Under the pieces are notes generated by a model, which saw only the letters and a program-made list of their open reading frames with translations, was not told the origin of the DNA and searched no databases. The position numbers were made by a program, and so were the translations under genes. This document shows, one piece after another, positions 7,018 to 22,000 of a stretch of 46,371 bases of DNA. Source of the stretch: Dyella_B sp035690825 (GTDB lineage Bacteria > Pseudomonadota > Gammaproteobacteria > Xanthomonadales > Rhodanobacteraceae). The DNA lies in the NCBI RefSeq assembly GCF_051954575.1, contig NZ_JBQCHP010000110.1, positions 1 to 46,371 of the forward strand, written 5' to 3'. The stretch's first letter is position 1, and each line of letters begins with the position of its first letter.

Positions 7018-10000
7018 GAGCAGTCGCACGGCAACGCCAACGGCAAGGCCATGGCTGACAGTCTTTCCGAGCAGCGTCAGAACGCGGAAGTGCAGACCCA
7101 CCCCGACAATGCGGACAACCGGCCATCCATTCGCTTCGAAGCGCTCGAGCCAAGGGTTCTCTTGTCCGGCGACGTGAACCCGGCGGCGCTATCGATCAGC
7201 GGCTCGCTGGATCAGCCCGGCCAGCAGAATCACTACCAGTTCACCGTGCAGGACGACAAGCGCGTCGTCTTCGACAGCCTCACCAATCGCAACGACATCA
7301 GCTGGTCGCTCACCGGCCCCAACGGGCAGGTGGCTCGCCATAACTTCGCCGACGACACCCAGCCGTTCGTCGACCTGGCCGCCGGCACCTACACCATGAC
7401 GATCAACGCATCCGGCGACGCCACCGGTGCGTATGCCATGCGCATTGTCGACGCCAGCGCCGCGGCCAACCTCACCCCCGGCACCCAGGTCAACGATACG
7501 CTGGCGCAAGGCAATGAAATCAGCGTGTACCGCTTCGATGCCACGGCCGGGCAGAAATTCTTTTTCAACGCCGGCAGCGCAAACGGTACCGATGGCAACT
7601 ATGCCTACGTCAACTGGCGCCTGATCGATCCCTACGGCCGCCAGGAAGGCAATACCAGCGACCTGCACTCCAGCAGCGGCCCGTTCGCAGTGCAACGCAG
7701 CGGCGAGTACCTGTTGCTGGTAGAGGGCAACCAAGGCAATACCCTGCCGGTGAACTACTCGTTCACGCTCAATCCCGTCAACGACACGCAGAACGCCTTG
7801 ACGCTGGATCAATCCACCACCGGCGCCATCGCCCAATCGGGCCAGACCGCCAATTACAGTTTCACGCTCAATGCCAGCACCTCGGTGATCTTCGATCGCT
7901 TGAGCAGCGACGGCTTCAACTGGTCGTTGCTCGGGCCCAACGGCCAGATCGTGCAGAACCGGCACTCGTACCAGGAGCAGCAGCAGCCGAGCGCGCTGCA
8001 GCTCGGCGCTGGCAGCTATACCTTGTCGATCAACTACGATGGCAGCAGTACCGGCAACTATGCCTTCCGCCTGCTGACCGACGCGTCGACGCAGACGCTC
8101 AGCACCAACACGCCAATCACCGACAGTCTCGACAATCCGTTTGGCTCGCGCCTCTACAAGGTGTCGTTGAGCCAGGGGCAGAAGCTTTATCTCAACGGGC
8201 AATCGCCCACGGGCGGCAGCGTCAACTGGCGTTTGCTCGATCCCTATGGCGTACAGGTCAACAACGGCACGCTGGGCAATAACGGCGATCCCTTCACGGC
8301 GACCGTGAGCGGCGATTACTGGCTGGTGATGCAGGGCAGTTCCGGCAACGCCGCGACAGCCACGGTCAATTATGGTTTCCAGCTCGACAGCGTGCCGGAT
8401 CTGGCAGTGGCATTGACGCTGGGCGCAAGCACCTCCGGCAGCGTCGCCCTGCCCGGCCAGTCAACCATCTACAGCTTTCATCTCGCCGCGGCGACGCAAC
8501 TGGCGTTCGATACGCAAAGCACGCGCACCGATATCGAATGGTCGCTCACCGGCCCGAACGGACAACTGGTGCCGCCGCGCTGGCTGGGCCGCAGCGATGG
8601 CAGCTATGCCTACAGCGTGATCACGGCGCCGGCCGGCGACTACACGCTCACCGTGAAAGGTTCTGGCAACGCCACCGGCGCCTACGCCTTCGTCTTGAAC
8701 GACCTGGCCACCGCGGCCGCGCTGACTCAGGGTACGCCGGTAAGCGGCACACTCAATCCAGGCAATGCCGCCGCGGCGTATCGCTTCACCACGCAAGCCG
8801 GCGACAACGTGAAGCTGCATAGCATCAGTGTCAGCGGCGGCAGCGCCACCTGGCGCATCGTCGACGCCTACGGTCACGACGTGGCCGGTGCCAACGACCT
8901 GTCCACCGACAGCAACGCCATCAGCCTTGCGCTGGGCGGCAATTACACCTTGCTGATCGAAGGCGCGACGGGCAACACCGCGCCGGTCAACTACCAGGTA
9001 GAGCTGGACACCACCGGCAACGTGGCGCCGACGCCGCTGCCGTCGGGCGATGCCTTGACCCTGGGCAGCGCCACTGCGGGCAGCCTGGCGACATGGAACG
9101 CCACCAAGACCTACCGTTTCACGCTCGCCAATGCGGCGCAATTGCTGTTCGACACCACCACGCCGTACGGCAGCAACGCGGTGTGGACACTCACCGGTCC
9201 GCGCGGCATCGAATTCAACCAGAGCACCGTCTGGAATACGGCTTCCGTGCTCGACCTGCCTGCGGGCGATTACGCGCTGACGTTGCAAGGCAGCCAGTAT
9301 TCCTGGAACTACAGCGGCAACGGCGCGTATGCATTCACGGTAACGGACACCTCCACCCTGCCGATGGCGCAACTGGGCCAGCTCGCCACGCTGACCCGCA
9401 CGCCGGCCAGCGCCACCGCGGGCTGCCGCATACAGGCCAGCGCCGGCACCGAGCTGGTGCTCAACGGCAGCGCCAACTACAACAACAGCTGGGAACTGGT
9501 CGACGCCTACGGCCACGTGCTGCCTTCGCAACAGGGCGACAACCTCGGCAAGATTTACGGTATTCCCGCCGATGGCATCTACACCCTTCTGGACGTCGGC
9601 TACAAGAACGACGGCACTTCATCGCGCACCGACAACTTCACGATAAGCCAGCAGGTGGTCACCACCGCGCCACTGAGCTTCAACGACACGCTCAGCGGCA
9701 ACCTGGCCGGGCGCCAAAGCCTGGCCCAATACACCTTCACGCTGGATCAGCCGCAGACGCTCGACCTGGATGCCCTGCTCAACGCCAACGGCCAGCGCCC
9801 CGGCAACTTGCAATGGCTGATCCGCTCCAGCAGTGGCGCCACCTACGGCTGGAACGGTATGAACACCAGCCAGTGGCAAGGCCTGCCAGCTGGGCAGTAC
9901 ACCCTGGTGCTGCGCAATACCACGGATACGCCCACCAGCTTCTCGTTCCGCCTGCGCAATCGCGATTCCGCGCAGGCGCTGTCGTTGGATACGCCCGTGC

Positions 10001-13000
10001 AGGCCACGGTGGCGCCCGATCAGGTGAGCATGTACCGCTTCACCGCCAATGCCGGCGATCACTACTACTACCATGCCAGCCAGGGCGGCTATGGCGTGTA
10101 CTGGACGCTGCTGCGCAGCGACGGCGTCGCCGTCAACAGTGGCTACACCGGCTACGACAAACCGGACATCGCCATCACCGCCACCGGCGAATACACGCTG
10201 GTGTTTGCGCAGAACTATTCCATCACCACCGCCATGACGGTGGGCTTCACCTTCGGCCACCGCACCACCACCACTTCTGCGCTGACGCTGGGCGCCGACA
10301 ACGCCGGCAGCATCGCGCAACCGGGCCAGAGCGTGCAGTACAGCTTCACGCTCAATGCGCCAACCACGGTGCTGATGAACCCCTCGCAGAACGGCTCCAA
10401 CCTGCAGTGGACCCTCACCGGCCCGCGCGGCACGGAAGCTCCGCTGCAGGGTTTCAACAATGGCCCCAACCTGATGTCGCTGCCCACCGGCACCTATGTG
10501 CTCACGGTGGCCTATAGCGATCTTTCCACCGGCAATTTTGATTTCACCCTTGCCGACACGTCGACCATGCCGGTGCTTGCGGTCGATCAAACCACGCATA
10601 CCGCCTTTACCAGCAACGGCCAGGCGCAAGGTTTCGTGCTCAACGTGCCAGCCGACGGCAGCTACAGCATGGACGTGCCGCCCTACAACGGCAGCAACGC
10701 GGCGTGGATCATCCGCAATGCGCAAGGGAGCGTGGTCGCCAGCAACTGGATCTCCGGCAACAACAGCACGCCCTTCAAACTGAGCGCCGGGCAGTATGTG
10801 CTGACCTGGGAGTCGCCCAACACAGCCAACATGGCTATCGACTTCGCGCTGCGCCAGGTGGTTACCGTCGCGCAGCCGTTGACCTTGGGCACGGCCGTAA
10901 GCGGCACCATCGCCAACATCGCTCAGCGCCAGGAATACGATTTCAGCCTGGCCGCGCCCACGCGCGTGCTGTTCGACAGCTTGAGCAATCGCAGCGACAT
11001 CAGCTGGACCTTGATCGGCCCGGACGGCACCGTCGTCAATCCAACGGCCTTGTCCGGCACGCAAGGCAGCAGCGCGGGCGATCCGATCGCGCTCAACGCC
11101 ATCGGCAATTATCAGCTGTTGATCGTCCCGGTCGGCCATGCGCTCGGCGACTTCGCCTTCAACCTGCTCGATCTGGCGGCGGCACCCGCCTTGGTGATCG
11201 GCACGTCGCAATCGATCGCGCTGGCGCCCGGCAACAGCAGCACGGCCTACACCATCAACGCGCATGCCGGCGATTACGTCAGCCTGCAAGTGAGCAGCCT
11301 GGCGGGCGGCAATGCCAGCGTCACGCTGGTCGACGCCAACGGCAACAAGGTCCTCGCCACCACCACGCTCACCGGTACCGACAGCTTCACGCTCGCACTG
11401 CCGCACGATGGCGCGTACCAGTTGATCGTGGCCGGCGACATCGCCAACACCGCCGAAACCGACATCAGCTACAGCGCCAAGCTCATCACCCCGCAACAAG
11501 GCACGCTCGCGCTGGGCAGCGATATCCAGGGCAGCACCAGCACGGCCGGTGTGCCCGACACGTATCGCTTCACGCTGAATACGCCCACCAAGCTGTTCGT
11601 CGACGGCCTCACCGGCCTCAATCAGGCCTGGACGATCCGCGCCAGCAACGGCACCGTGGTGGCTTCCGGCCAGTTGGGCGCGATCTCGCCGCTGGTGCTC
11701 ACGCCAGATGTCTACACGCTGCAAGTGCAAGCCGCCAGCAGCGATGCGCTGGGCGCGTATGGCCTGCGCCTGGTCGACCTGTCCGGCGCCACCGCGCTGC
11801 CGCTTGGCCAGGCTACGCAAGGCAGCCTCGTCGATGGCCACGCGCTGGTCTACAGCGTAACGAGCACGATCGATCAAGCCGCGCTCTCCTTGCAGGTCGA
11901 CGCGGCTGCCAATGCCGGCGCGCAGATCTACGTCTATGACGGTGCATGCAATCTCATTGCGTCCGGTGCGAATGCGCTGGCGCTCACCAGCATCGCCGAT
12001 GGCGTCGCCAACGGCATCACGCGCTATGTCGTGATCGACGGCGGCAGCGCCAACACCTACACGCTTACCGCTACGCAAAGCGCGGCGTCGGGCTCCTCGT
12101 CCGGCTCAAGCGCATTGAATCTGGGCGCATCCTTCAGTGGCAGCCTGGCTTCGATCGGCGATAGCAAAACCTATCGCATTGCCGTCGGCTACGACCAGCA
12201 ACTGCCGTTCGCGCAATTGCTGCGCGACCTGGGTTCCAGCGGCATTCACTGGCGGCTCACCGCGATCGGCGCCAGCGCCGCGCCGTGGCAAGACCAGAAT
12301 TCTGCCTACTACCAGAACCTTTTACCTGCTGCCGGCGACTACGACCTCACCATCGCCGCCACCGCTGACAACGCCAGCTACAATCTGCAGACGATCGACA
12401 GCGTACAGGCGCCATCCATCGGTAACACCCCGGTCGCAACGACGTTCGCCGCCGGCCAGCAGGCCGCTGTATACCGTTACAGCACCGACAACCCTGCAGC
12501 ACTCTCGGTGGCGTTGGATGGCGCCGACAGCTGGGCTCTGTTCGATACCTTGGGCAATCAGCTGGCCACTGGAAAAGCCGGCGACACCACTCCGCTCATC
12601 AATCGCGGCAGCTATGTGCTCGTCGTAAGCCGCAACTCCGCCGCCGCCAGCACGAACGTCACCGTGAGCGTGCAGCCGCAAGCCTTGCCGGTGGCGCCGT
12701 TCGCCGCGCCGGTCAGCGGCAGCCTGACCACTGCCGCGCCGTTCACCGTCTATCGTTTCGACCTGCCGGTCGCCACCCTGATCCAGTTGCACAATGACGG
12801 GTCCGATGCAGGCGTGCGCTGGGCCATCACCGCGCCAGGCGATGCTCCGCAGTGGAGCACCGCAGGCAGTTCCGATCCGCGTCCCCAGCGACTTGCGGCC
12901 GGCGAGTACGAACTCTGGATCGACGGCAACGGCAACGCGTTGAACTATGCGCTGCAATTGCTGGACCTCGATGCGGCGCCCATGCTGTCCGGCACCGCCA

Positions 13001-16000
13001 CCACCGGCAGCCTTGCCGGCCAGGATGCCGTGGCCTATAGCATCTCGCTCGCGCAGGACGACGCGCTGCACTTGAGTTTCGGCGCCAGCACGCCAGCTTC
13101 GCTGAACTGGGAACTGCTCGATGGCATGGGCAACATCGCCACCTCAGGTCAAGGCGCCATCGACACGGATACGCTGCCGCTGATCGCCGGCAGCTACACG
13201 CTGCGCCTGCTTGGGGCATCCGCCACAGGCAGCAGCGTCACTTATGCCGTTTCCGCCACGCCGGTGGCGCCTGTCGCCTGCGCGCTGGGACAAACGCTCA
13301 GCGGCACGCTGAGCAGCAGCTATCCGCAAACCGGCTTCCGCCTCAGCCTGCCGCAAGGCGGCCAGGTGATGCTGTACGGGGCAAATGCCGCCGGCAACGC
13401 CAACGTCTATGTGTTGCAGCCGACGCAAGGCGATCAATACACGCAGGATGGCCACATCTATACCCTTGCGCCGGGCAATTACGATTTCGTCATCCAGGGC
13501 GACGCCAACGACCTGAACTATCGCTTCACCCTGCTCGACTACGCCAACGCACCAGCCGTGCCCTCGGGCACGTCGAGTACCGCCTCCCTGGCCGCCGGCC
13601 AGGACGTGGCCATCTACAGCGTAAGCAGCGACGGTGCGACGCCATTGAATGTAGGCGCCGCCGCACAAAGCGGTAGCGGCATCGCATGGAAGCTCTATGA
13701 AGACGACAACGGCGCCGTCGCCAGCAGTGGGCAGGACAGCACGGTTACGCAGGTATTCCCCAGCGGCAGCTATCACTTGCTGGTATATCGTGCCGACGCC
13801 GGCAGTGACGCCCTGCCCTACACCACCACGCTCGACAGCATCAGCATTCCCACCAGCGCGCTTGCGCTGGGCACCAGCCAGACGCTGACGTTGGATCCCG
13901 CTTTCGCCTCGCTGGCCAACTACACCTTCACGCTCAACGCGCCCACGCGCTTGTTGATGGCGGCGCCGGACGACAGCACGCCCTACACGCCCTACCGCAT
14001 TGTCGATGTGCGCGGCGCCGTGGTGTACTCCAGCTATTTGGGCAATATCTATCCCATCGGGCTGGCCGCCGGAAGCTACACGCTGGAGTTCGGCAATTAC
14101 AGCCGCGGCGGCTCGGGCAACAGTTTTGCGGCCACCGCCACCGCCATGGTCGCCTCAAACAGCAGCAGCAGCGGCAGCAATAGCGATGCCGTCGTCACGC
14201 ACTTTCGCTTGTTCGACATGGATGCAGGCGCACCGCTGGCGGTTGGAACGCCCGCCACAGTATCGCTGGCGACATCCCGCGACGTGCAGACGATGCACCT
14301 TAGCGCCAACGTGGGCGATACGCTCAACCTGGCCGCGACATTCAGCAGCACCGCCATCGGCACGCTCAATGCGAGCTGGGAAGTGATCGGCCCGGATGGT
14401 TCCGTGGCGACCTCCGGCTACGCCACCAACGGTGGCTTCCAGACGTCGTTCGAGATCACCCAGGCCGGCCATTACGCGCTGGTCGTCTACCAGGCCAGCG
14501 AGGCGCTCACCGCCAACTTCAGCACCACCTTGCAGAGCCATACCGACATTCCGCCGGTAACGAGCACGCCACTGACGCTGAGCCAGGCCAGCTCGACCAC
14601 CCTGGGGCCGGAGGGCACCGCCAGCTACACGTTTACGCTGGACAGCGCCTCGCTGGTTTCGCTGGCGCTTAGCTCCTCGCTGCAAGGCGAGGTGCTATGG
14701 CAACTGTTCGGTCCCAATGGCCAGCTGGACAGCGGTTGGGACGGCTACACGGTGGAACCCGCGGTGCTTGAGGCTGGCAGCTACACCCTGCTGCTCAACA
14801 ATTTCTCCGGCGGCGAATCGGCCGATGTCTCACTAACCGTAGGCACGCAGGCTCAAGCCACGCCCGCCACATCGTTGCCGGCGGACCTGTCCGATCAAAC
14901 GGGGCTGCAGGCCATCACCGTAACGGCCGGGCAGGACTACTACTTCAGCAGCCCGAATTGGCTGCCCTATACGGTCTATCGTCAGGATCTCTCGCTTGCG
15001 TATTCGGGCGCTGCCGGTGGCAACGGTGCGGTGGACCTGCATGCGGATACGAGCGGCACCTGGTACATCGCCTTCAACCAGCAGAACGGCAACCATCTGC
15101 ACGTCACCACGGCGCAGGCGCTGTCCCCTGGCAAGGCCATCACCGGCACGCTGGCGTATGGCGGAACGGACGTCTATACGCTGCAGGTGAGCAGCGGCCA
15201 GCTGGTCGATATCTTGGGGCCGGCAGGCGGCTCCACCAGCTACAGCATCACCGGCCCCGGCATGCCGCAACCGACCGACGTGAGTTACGGCGGGCCGCTT
15301 TACCTGCCGCCGGGCAGCTACACCATCCGCATCAGCAGCAACATGTCGCCGTCCAGCTACAACTTGTTGCTGGAGCCGGTCGACAATGCCGCGCCCGTCG
15401 TTACGCCGGATACGGTCACCAGCGTGCAGTTCGATGCAAATGGCTACGCGGCTTACCGCGTCAGCGGCAAGCAGGGGCAGCAGCTTTACTACGCACCCGT
15501 CGATGGCGAAGACGACAACGCATCGTGGACGTTGGTCGATGCCAGTGGCAACTACGTGGCATCGGGTGGCTCGGCCGATAGCGTGGCGCTGTCGCCATTG
15601 CCCGCCGACGGCACTTATTACCTGCTGTGGAATATCGACCCGTCCGGCACTACCAGCGGTTATGGATTCAGCCTCAACAGCACTCCGCCCCAACAGGTCA
15701 CGCCGCTCGCGCTGGGCACAGCTGTGGCGGTCAACGCCGGCAGCACCGCCACCACCACGCTCTACAGCCTGGACCTGAAAACCCCCACGCAGCTGATACT
15801 CGATGCATCCACCCAGGATGTCGGCTTCAGCTGGCTGCTGAGCAGCGCCAACAGCCAATTCAGCAGTACGGTGAGCGCCAACGGTACGGGCTCGCAAATC
15901 ATCGAGCTGCAAGCCGGCACTTACCTGTTCGCGGTTCGCCCCGCGAGCAACGCCAGCGGCTCGCTGTCGTTCCGTTTCGACGATGTCGCAAGCGTTGCGC

Positions 16001-19000
16001 CCCTCAGCCTCGACACGCCGATCAGCGAGAGCCTCGTGCCCGGTGACGTCAAGCTGTACAGCTTCGATGGCAGCAATGGCCAGAAGCTGCATTTCGCACC
16101 CGCGGCGATGGGCACGTTCAACGGTGCCTGGACGCTGTACGCACCCGGCGGCACGGTCGCCGGCAGCGGCACGTTCGCCAACGGCGTGTTCAGCGGCAAC
16201 ACCGATATCACCCTGTCCACCAGCGGGCGATATGTTTGGGCCTGGCAGGCCGACAGCGCTTCCGCCACCACGCCGGTCGCCGTGCAGTTTGCGCTCGACA
16301 ACGCGACGACGGCGATGGGCACCTCGGTGGCGCTGACCAACGTCAGCAGCTTCAATTTCAATCTTCCGGCGGCGACGCACGTGCTGATCGATATCAGCCA
16401 GCTGCAATACAACAACATGCACTGGACGATCACCAGCCACGGGCAGCAGGTTGCCAGCGGCTTCGCCAACTCGCAGCAGGGCAGCGTGGTGTCGCTGCCA
16501 GCGGGCGATTATCAATTCAATACGCAGGGCATCTACTACTACCAGGCCAACCTGCGCCTGCTCGACCTGGCCAGCGCCACGCCGCTGACTTCCGGCGTGG
16601 CGGTGAGCGGCAGCGACACGCTTGGCAACGCAGACGTCTACAGCTTCACCGCCAGTGCCGGCGATACCGTCACGCTGGCCAGCAACGACAGCAGTTTCGG
16701 TTGGTCGCTGTACGATGAATTCGGCCATCTGGTGCAGCAGGTGCAGGGCGCAGGCGCGATCAACAACCTGCCGCGCACCGGCACCTATTATCTGGTGCGT
16801 GACACGCAGGGCGACGGCAGCGGCACTACCCAGGCCTACGCCTTCACCGCTACCGTCAGCAACCAGCTGCCTTCGCTCACCCTGGGTCAACCCATCGTCG
16901 TCACCTTGCAGAACGGCAGCGCCGCCTACAGCGTTACCGTGCAACAAGGCTCCACGTTGTGGGTGAGCACCGGCGACTACTACGCCAACCTGCGCGTGGA
17001 CGTCTACGATGTGCAGGGCGCCCTGATCTACTCGGGCACCCCCAAGTCGGACGACGACGGCAACAGCGCCAACAACCACGCGATCATGCTGCCAGCTGCC
17101 GGTACGTATACGGTCAAGTTCAGCGACGCCTATGGAAACGGCTCCACGCGCAACGTCAACCTGGTCGTCAGCGACATCACCAGCGCGCCGCTGCTGTCGA
17201 CGGACAGCTTGACTACCGGCACGGTAAGCAGCCCCGGCGTGGTTGCGTACCGGTTGATCGTGTCGCAGCCTGGCAACTTCTCCCTGGGCTTGGCGGGCGG
17301 CAGTTACTACACTCGTTTGCGACTGGTATCGGCATCCGGCAAAACGCTGGCATTCAAGTCGACAAACGACACCACCGGCTACCTGCCGCTGGAAGCGGGC
17401 AACTACTACGTATTGCTCGAAAGCATCTATCGCAACGACAGCTACAGTTTCTACGTCGATACCAGCGCGACGCCGCTGCCGCTCAACACGGTGGTCAGTG
17501 GCACTCTGCCGGCGCACCGGGTCGCGACGCACTACATCCTGCACCTGGACCAGGCCAAGGTCGTGGCCTTCCACAACCTGAGCACCGTCAATGGCAATTA
17601 CTGGTCACTGGTGAATGCCAACGGGCAGGTTGTGATGTCTGCCAACGGCTACACCACCGCCGATCTTCCGGCCGGCGACTACGTGCTGTCGATGATCAAC
17701 AACAGCGCCGACGCGCAGCCCTACAGCTTCAGCATGCTCGACCAGAGCACCGCCACGCCGGTGACGGTGGGCACGCCGGTCACCACCAACGTCAACGATC
17801 CGCACGGCGTGCAGCTCTACAGTTTCGATGCGCAAGCGGGCAGTCGTTATTTTCTCGACGTGCTGGCAGGCAGCAGCACCGGCACAAACAATTACGATCA
17901 GTCGCCCAATTGGACACTGTTCGATCCGCAAGGCCGCATGGTGTTCAGCACGACTACCATGGGGTATGAGGTCTATCAGGGCTCGCCCACCTACTATGTC
18001 GGCCGGGGATATCCGATCAACCTTGGCACGCTGGCAGACGGCGGGCGCTACACGCTGGTGATCGACTACCCCAACACCAACGTCATTCCCAACCTTGCCT
18101 TCAACGTGATCCAGGAGCAGGATCCGCCGACGGTCGTGCTCAACTCGCTGGTTGCCACACCAGCCCCGGCGCTTGCCGCAAGCGCGGTGACGGTTGCTCC
18201 CAGCAGCGGCTTGCAAACCGGCCAGACCATCACCGTGCAATGGGTGGATACCAACCAGGGCACGCTGCCGACCAGCGGCAACTGGAACGACCGCATCATC
18301 GTGCGCAACACCACCACCGGTGCGATCGTCGCCGATGTCACCGTGCCGTATGACGCCAGCGCCAACGGCAACGGTGTGTTGAACGTCAACGATGCGCGCA
18401 ACCGGCAACAACAGATTCGCCTGCCCGATGGCAGCCTTTCCGCCGGTACGCTCAGCGTGACGGTGATTGCCGATTCGGACGGCATCTTCAAGGAAACCAG
18501 CAGCACGGCCGCCAGCACACAGATCAACGTGGCGCTCGCGCCCTACCCTGACTTGCAGGTGCAGAATTTCACGCTGCAGCCGGCCAGCAATTTCCAGCCA
18601 GGGCAGACGGTCACCGCTACGTGGACCACGCTCAACAACGGCACCGCCGACGTCACGCAGCCGTGGAGCGAACTGCTGCAGGTGACCAACCTCAGCACCG
18701 GCAAGGTGGTGGCCACCGTCACCTTGCGCGATACGCAAGGCACGCTCGTCGCAGGCGGCAGCCGCTCGCGCACAAGCACGTTCACCTGGCCGGATGGCGT
18801 GGACGCCTCGGGCAATTTCGCGATCAAGCTGATCGCTGATAGTTCCAATGAAATTGCAGAAGCGAATGCCGTAAAAGCCGACAACACAGCCGAAATCGAT
18901 CAGGCGGTAGGTCCAGCGCTGCAGGTGAAGAACCTGCAAGTCACCAGCACAACGATCCAGGCGGGTGGCCTGGTTACCATTACCTGGGAAGACTGGAACA

Positions 19001-22000
19001 TGGGCGGCAGCGCCACCGGCGCCGCGTTCAACGACCGCATCCAGGTGACGCGTGCCGACTCGGGACTGGTACTGCTCAACACCAGCCTGGTGTACGACCC
19101 CACGGCGATCACCAACGGCCAGCCCAATGGTTCGATCGTGGCCGGCGACCATCGCCTGCGCAGTTTCACCTTCCGCTTGCCGGATGGCCTGGCCGGCGCC
19201 GGCAATCTCGGCATCACCGTCACCGCCGACAGCAATGCGGCCGGCGTGCAGCAGTTGTTTGAAACCAGCGTGCAGAACGGCACCGCCAACACCAACGTGG
19301 TGTCGGCCACCACGCCGTATGCGGACCTCAAGATCAGCAACGTCGGCGTGCCCGCGCAAGGCATCGGCGGGCAGCCGGCAACGATCACCTGGACGGTGAC
19401 CAACAACGGCCAGGCCTCCACCAGCGATGCGTGGAGCGACGTGATCATGCTGGGCACTGGCGCCACGCCGGGCAGCAACGACGTCGTGATCGGCACCGTG
19501 CGCCACAACGGCGCGCTCGCCGTCGGCCAGGCCTATACGCAGACGGCCGCCGTGAACCTGCCGATGCTCAACGACGGCACGTATCACATCTACGTGGTGA
19601 GCGATGCCAACCACGAAGTGCTGGAGCCGGATACGCGCGCCGACAGCACCAGCGCCTCCAGTCCCATCGCCGTGGCCGCGGCGTATTCCGATCTCAGCAT
19701 CACCACGGTCAATGCGCCCGCCAGCGTGAACAGCGGCGACAGCATCAACGTGAGCTGGACGGTGAAGAACACCGGCAATGCGCCCACCAGCTCGCCGCTG
19801 TGGAACGACCGCATCGTGCTGGCCAGGAGCAGCACGCCCTCGCCCGACGACATCGTGCTGGCCGGCGCCATCACGCATACCGGCGTGCTCGCCAACGGCG
19901 GCACTTATACCGGCAATGCCACGCTGACCTTGCCGCGCGATCTCACCGGCGATTACTACATCCTGGTGTACAGCAACAGCGACGGCGCGGTGGTCGAGAA
20001 CGGCCATACCACGGACAACCTGTTGGCCAGCAGCCTGATGCACATCGCGCTGGCGCCGGTGCCGAACCTTACTGTCACCAGTGTTTCAGGCCCGGCCGCG
20101 GTGCGGCCGGGCGACGCGATCACCCTGACCTACACCGCCAACAACACCGGCAACGCCGCCACCACCGGCGCGTGGCGTGACCGTGTGTATCTGCAGGCGA
20201 GCAATGGCCAGCTGATCGAAGTCGCCAACCAGCTTTACACCGACGGCATCGCCGCCAACGCCAGCATCAACCGCAGCATCAGTTTCACCCTGCCGCCGGG
20301 TGTCGCCGAAGGCAGTTACACCTGGGTGGTGCGCGCGAATGCCGATGGCAGCATCTACGAACGCGGCGGTACCGATCACGACGTGGGCACCGGCAACGCG
20401 GTGAGCGTAGCGAAGCCGTATCTGGCGGTGAGCAACGTGACCGGTCCGGCCACGCTGCAATCCGGCAGCAATTTGCATGTGCAATGGACCGTCACCAACA
20501 ACGGCGCCAACGCCACCGGCAATTGGGTGGATAGCGTGTACCTGGTGCACAACGGCCAGACCATCAAGCTGGCCGACGTGGCGCAAACCGGTCCGCTGGC
20601 TTCCAGTGCGAGCTACACCGCTTCCTACGACTATCAGCTGCCGCTCAACGCCAATGGCGAATACGACGTGCTGGTAGTGGCCGACGCCAATCACGTACTC
20701 AACGAACACGCTTACGACCAGAACAGCGCACAGGAACGCACCAACGTAACGCTCGCGCCTTATGCCGACCTGGCCGTGAGCGCCGTTACCGCGCCGACGC
20801 AATTGATTGCCGACCCGGCGTCGATGGATGTGAGCTGGACGGTAACCAACACCGGCACCGGCGCCGGCAACAGCACGCACTGGGTCGACCGCGTGGTGCT
20901 CACCACGCACGATGCCCCCGGCAACAACGACGATCTCGTGCTGGGTGAAGTCGCGCACGATGGCGTGCTGGCGCAGGGCGCCAGCTACAACGGCCAACTG
21001 CACGTGATGCTGCCGCCGGGCATGAGCGGACGCTACAAGCTGTTCGTGATCAGCGATGCCTATAGCCAGGTGTTCCAGAACGGCCTGACCGCCGTGAACA
21101 CCGCGCAGGCGTCGCATACCGTAGACGTGATGCCCAGGCCGTATGCCGATCTGCAAGTGCAGTCGGTGACAACGCAAAGCAGCGCCAGCAGCGGCCAGCC
21201 GCTGACGGTGAGCTGGTCGGTGATCAACAACGGCATCGGCATTACCGACAGCACGCAATGGTCCGATCAGGTGTGGTTGAGCAGCGATCCGGCCGGCAAC
21301 AACGTGGTCGCGCAGTTCGGCTATGCCGATCATCTTGGCCAGTTGTCGGCGGGCAGCAGCTATTCGCGCAGCATCACGGTGACCGTGCCCAATGGTTTGC
21401 AGGGCACGTATTACGTCAACGTGCGCGCGGCCACGTTTGGCATGCCGTATGAATTCATCTACGGCAACGATAACGTTGGCCACAGCGCCGCCGTGCCGGT
21501 CACGCTGTCGCCCTCGCCCGACCTGGCGGTGCAGTCGATCACCATCCCTGCGCAAGCAACGGAAGGCTCGTTGATCGACGTGTCGTGGACGGTGAAGAAC
21601 CAAGGCCAGGCGACGGCCACCGGCCCCTGGAACGATGACCTGAAGCTGGTGCCGGTGGACGGCAGCGGCCCGGCCGTCGACCTGGGCAGCTTCAGCTACG
21701 ACCAGACGCTGGCGCCAGGCATCACGTATTCGCACGACAAGCAGGTACGTCTGCCCTTGCACATCCAAGGTGCCTATCGCATCGAAGTGATCGCCAATGC
21801 GGACAGTGCGGTCTATGAAGACCCCGCCGTGCGCAGCGAGGCCACGCTGACCAGCAGCACCAGCATGACTGTCTCGCTGCAGCCGCGCCCGGACCTGATC
21901 GTCAGCAACGTCACTCTGCCCGATCACGTGACAGCAGGCACCAGCGTCGGCATTCAATACACCATCCAGAACACCGGCAGCGTGCCGGCGACGGGGCATT

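Noticed and set aside
9619..12078. Long minus-strand frames (about 600-900 codons) opposite the giant gene, here and at 14833-17574, 17605-20043, 20086-22620 and 22744-25476
   Set aside because: They are antisense shadows of the GC-rich, codon-biased giant frame; their translations are low-complexity, rich in Arg, Gly, Val and His, lack domain motifs and have no promoter or ribosome-binding site.
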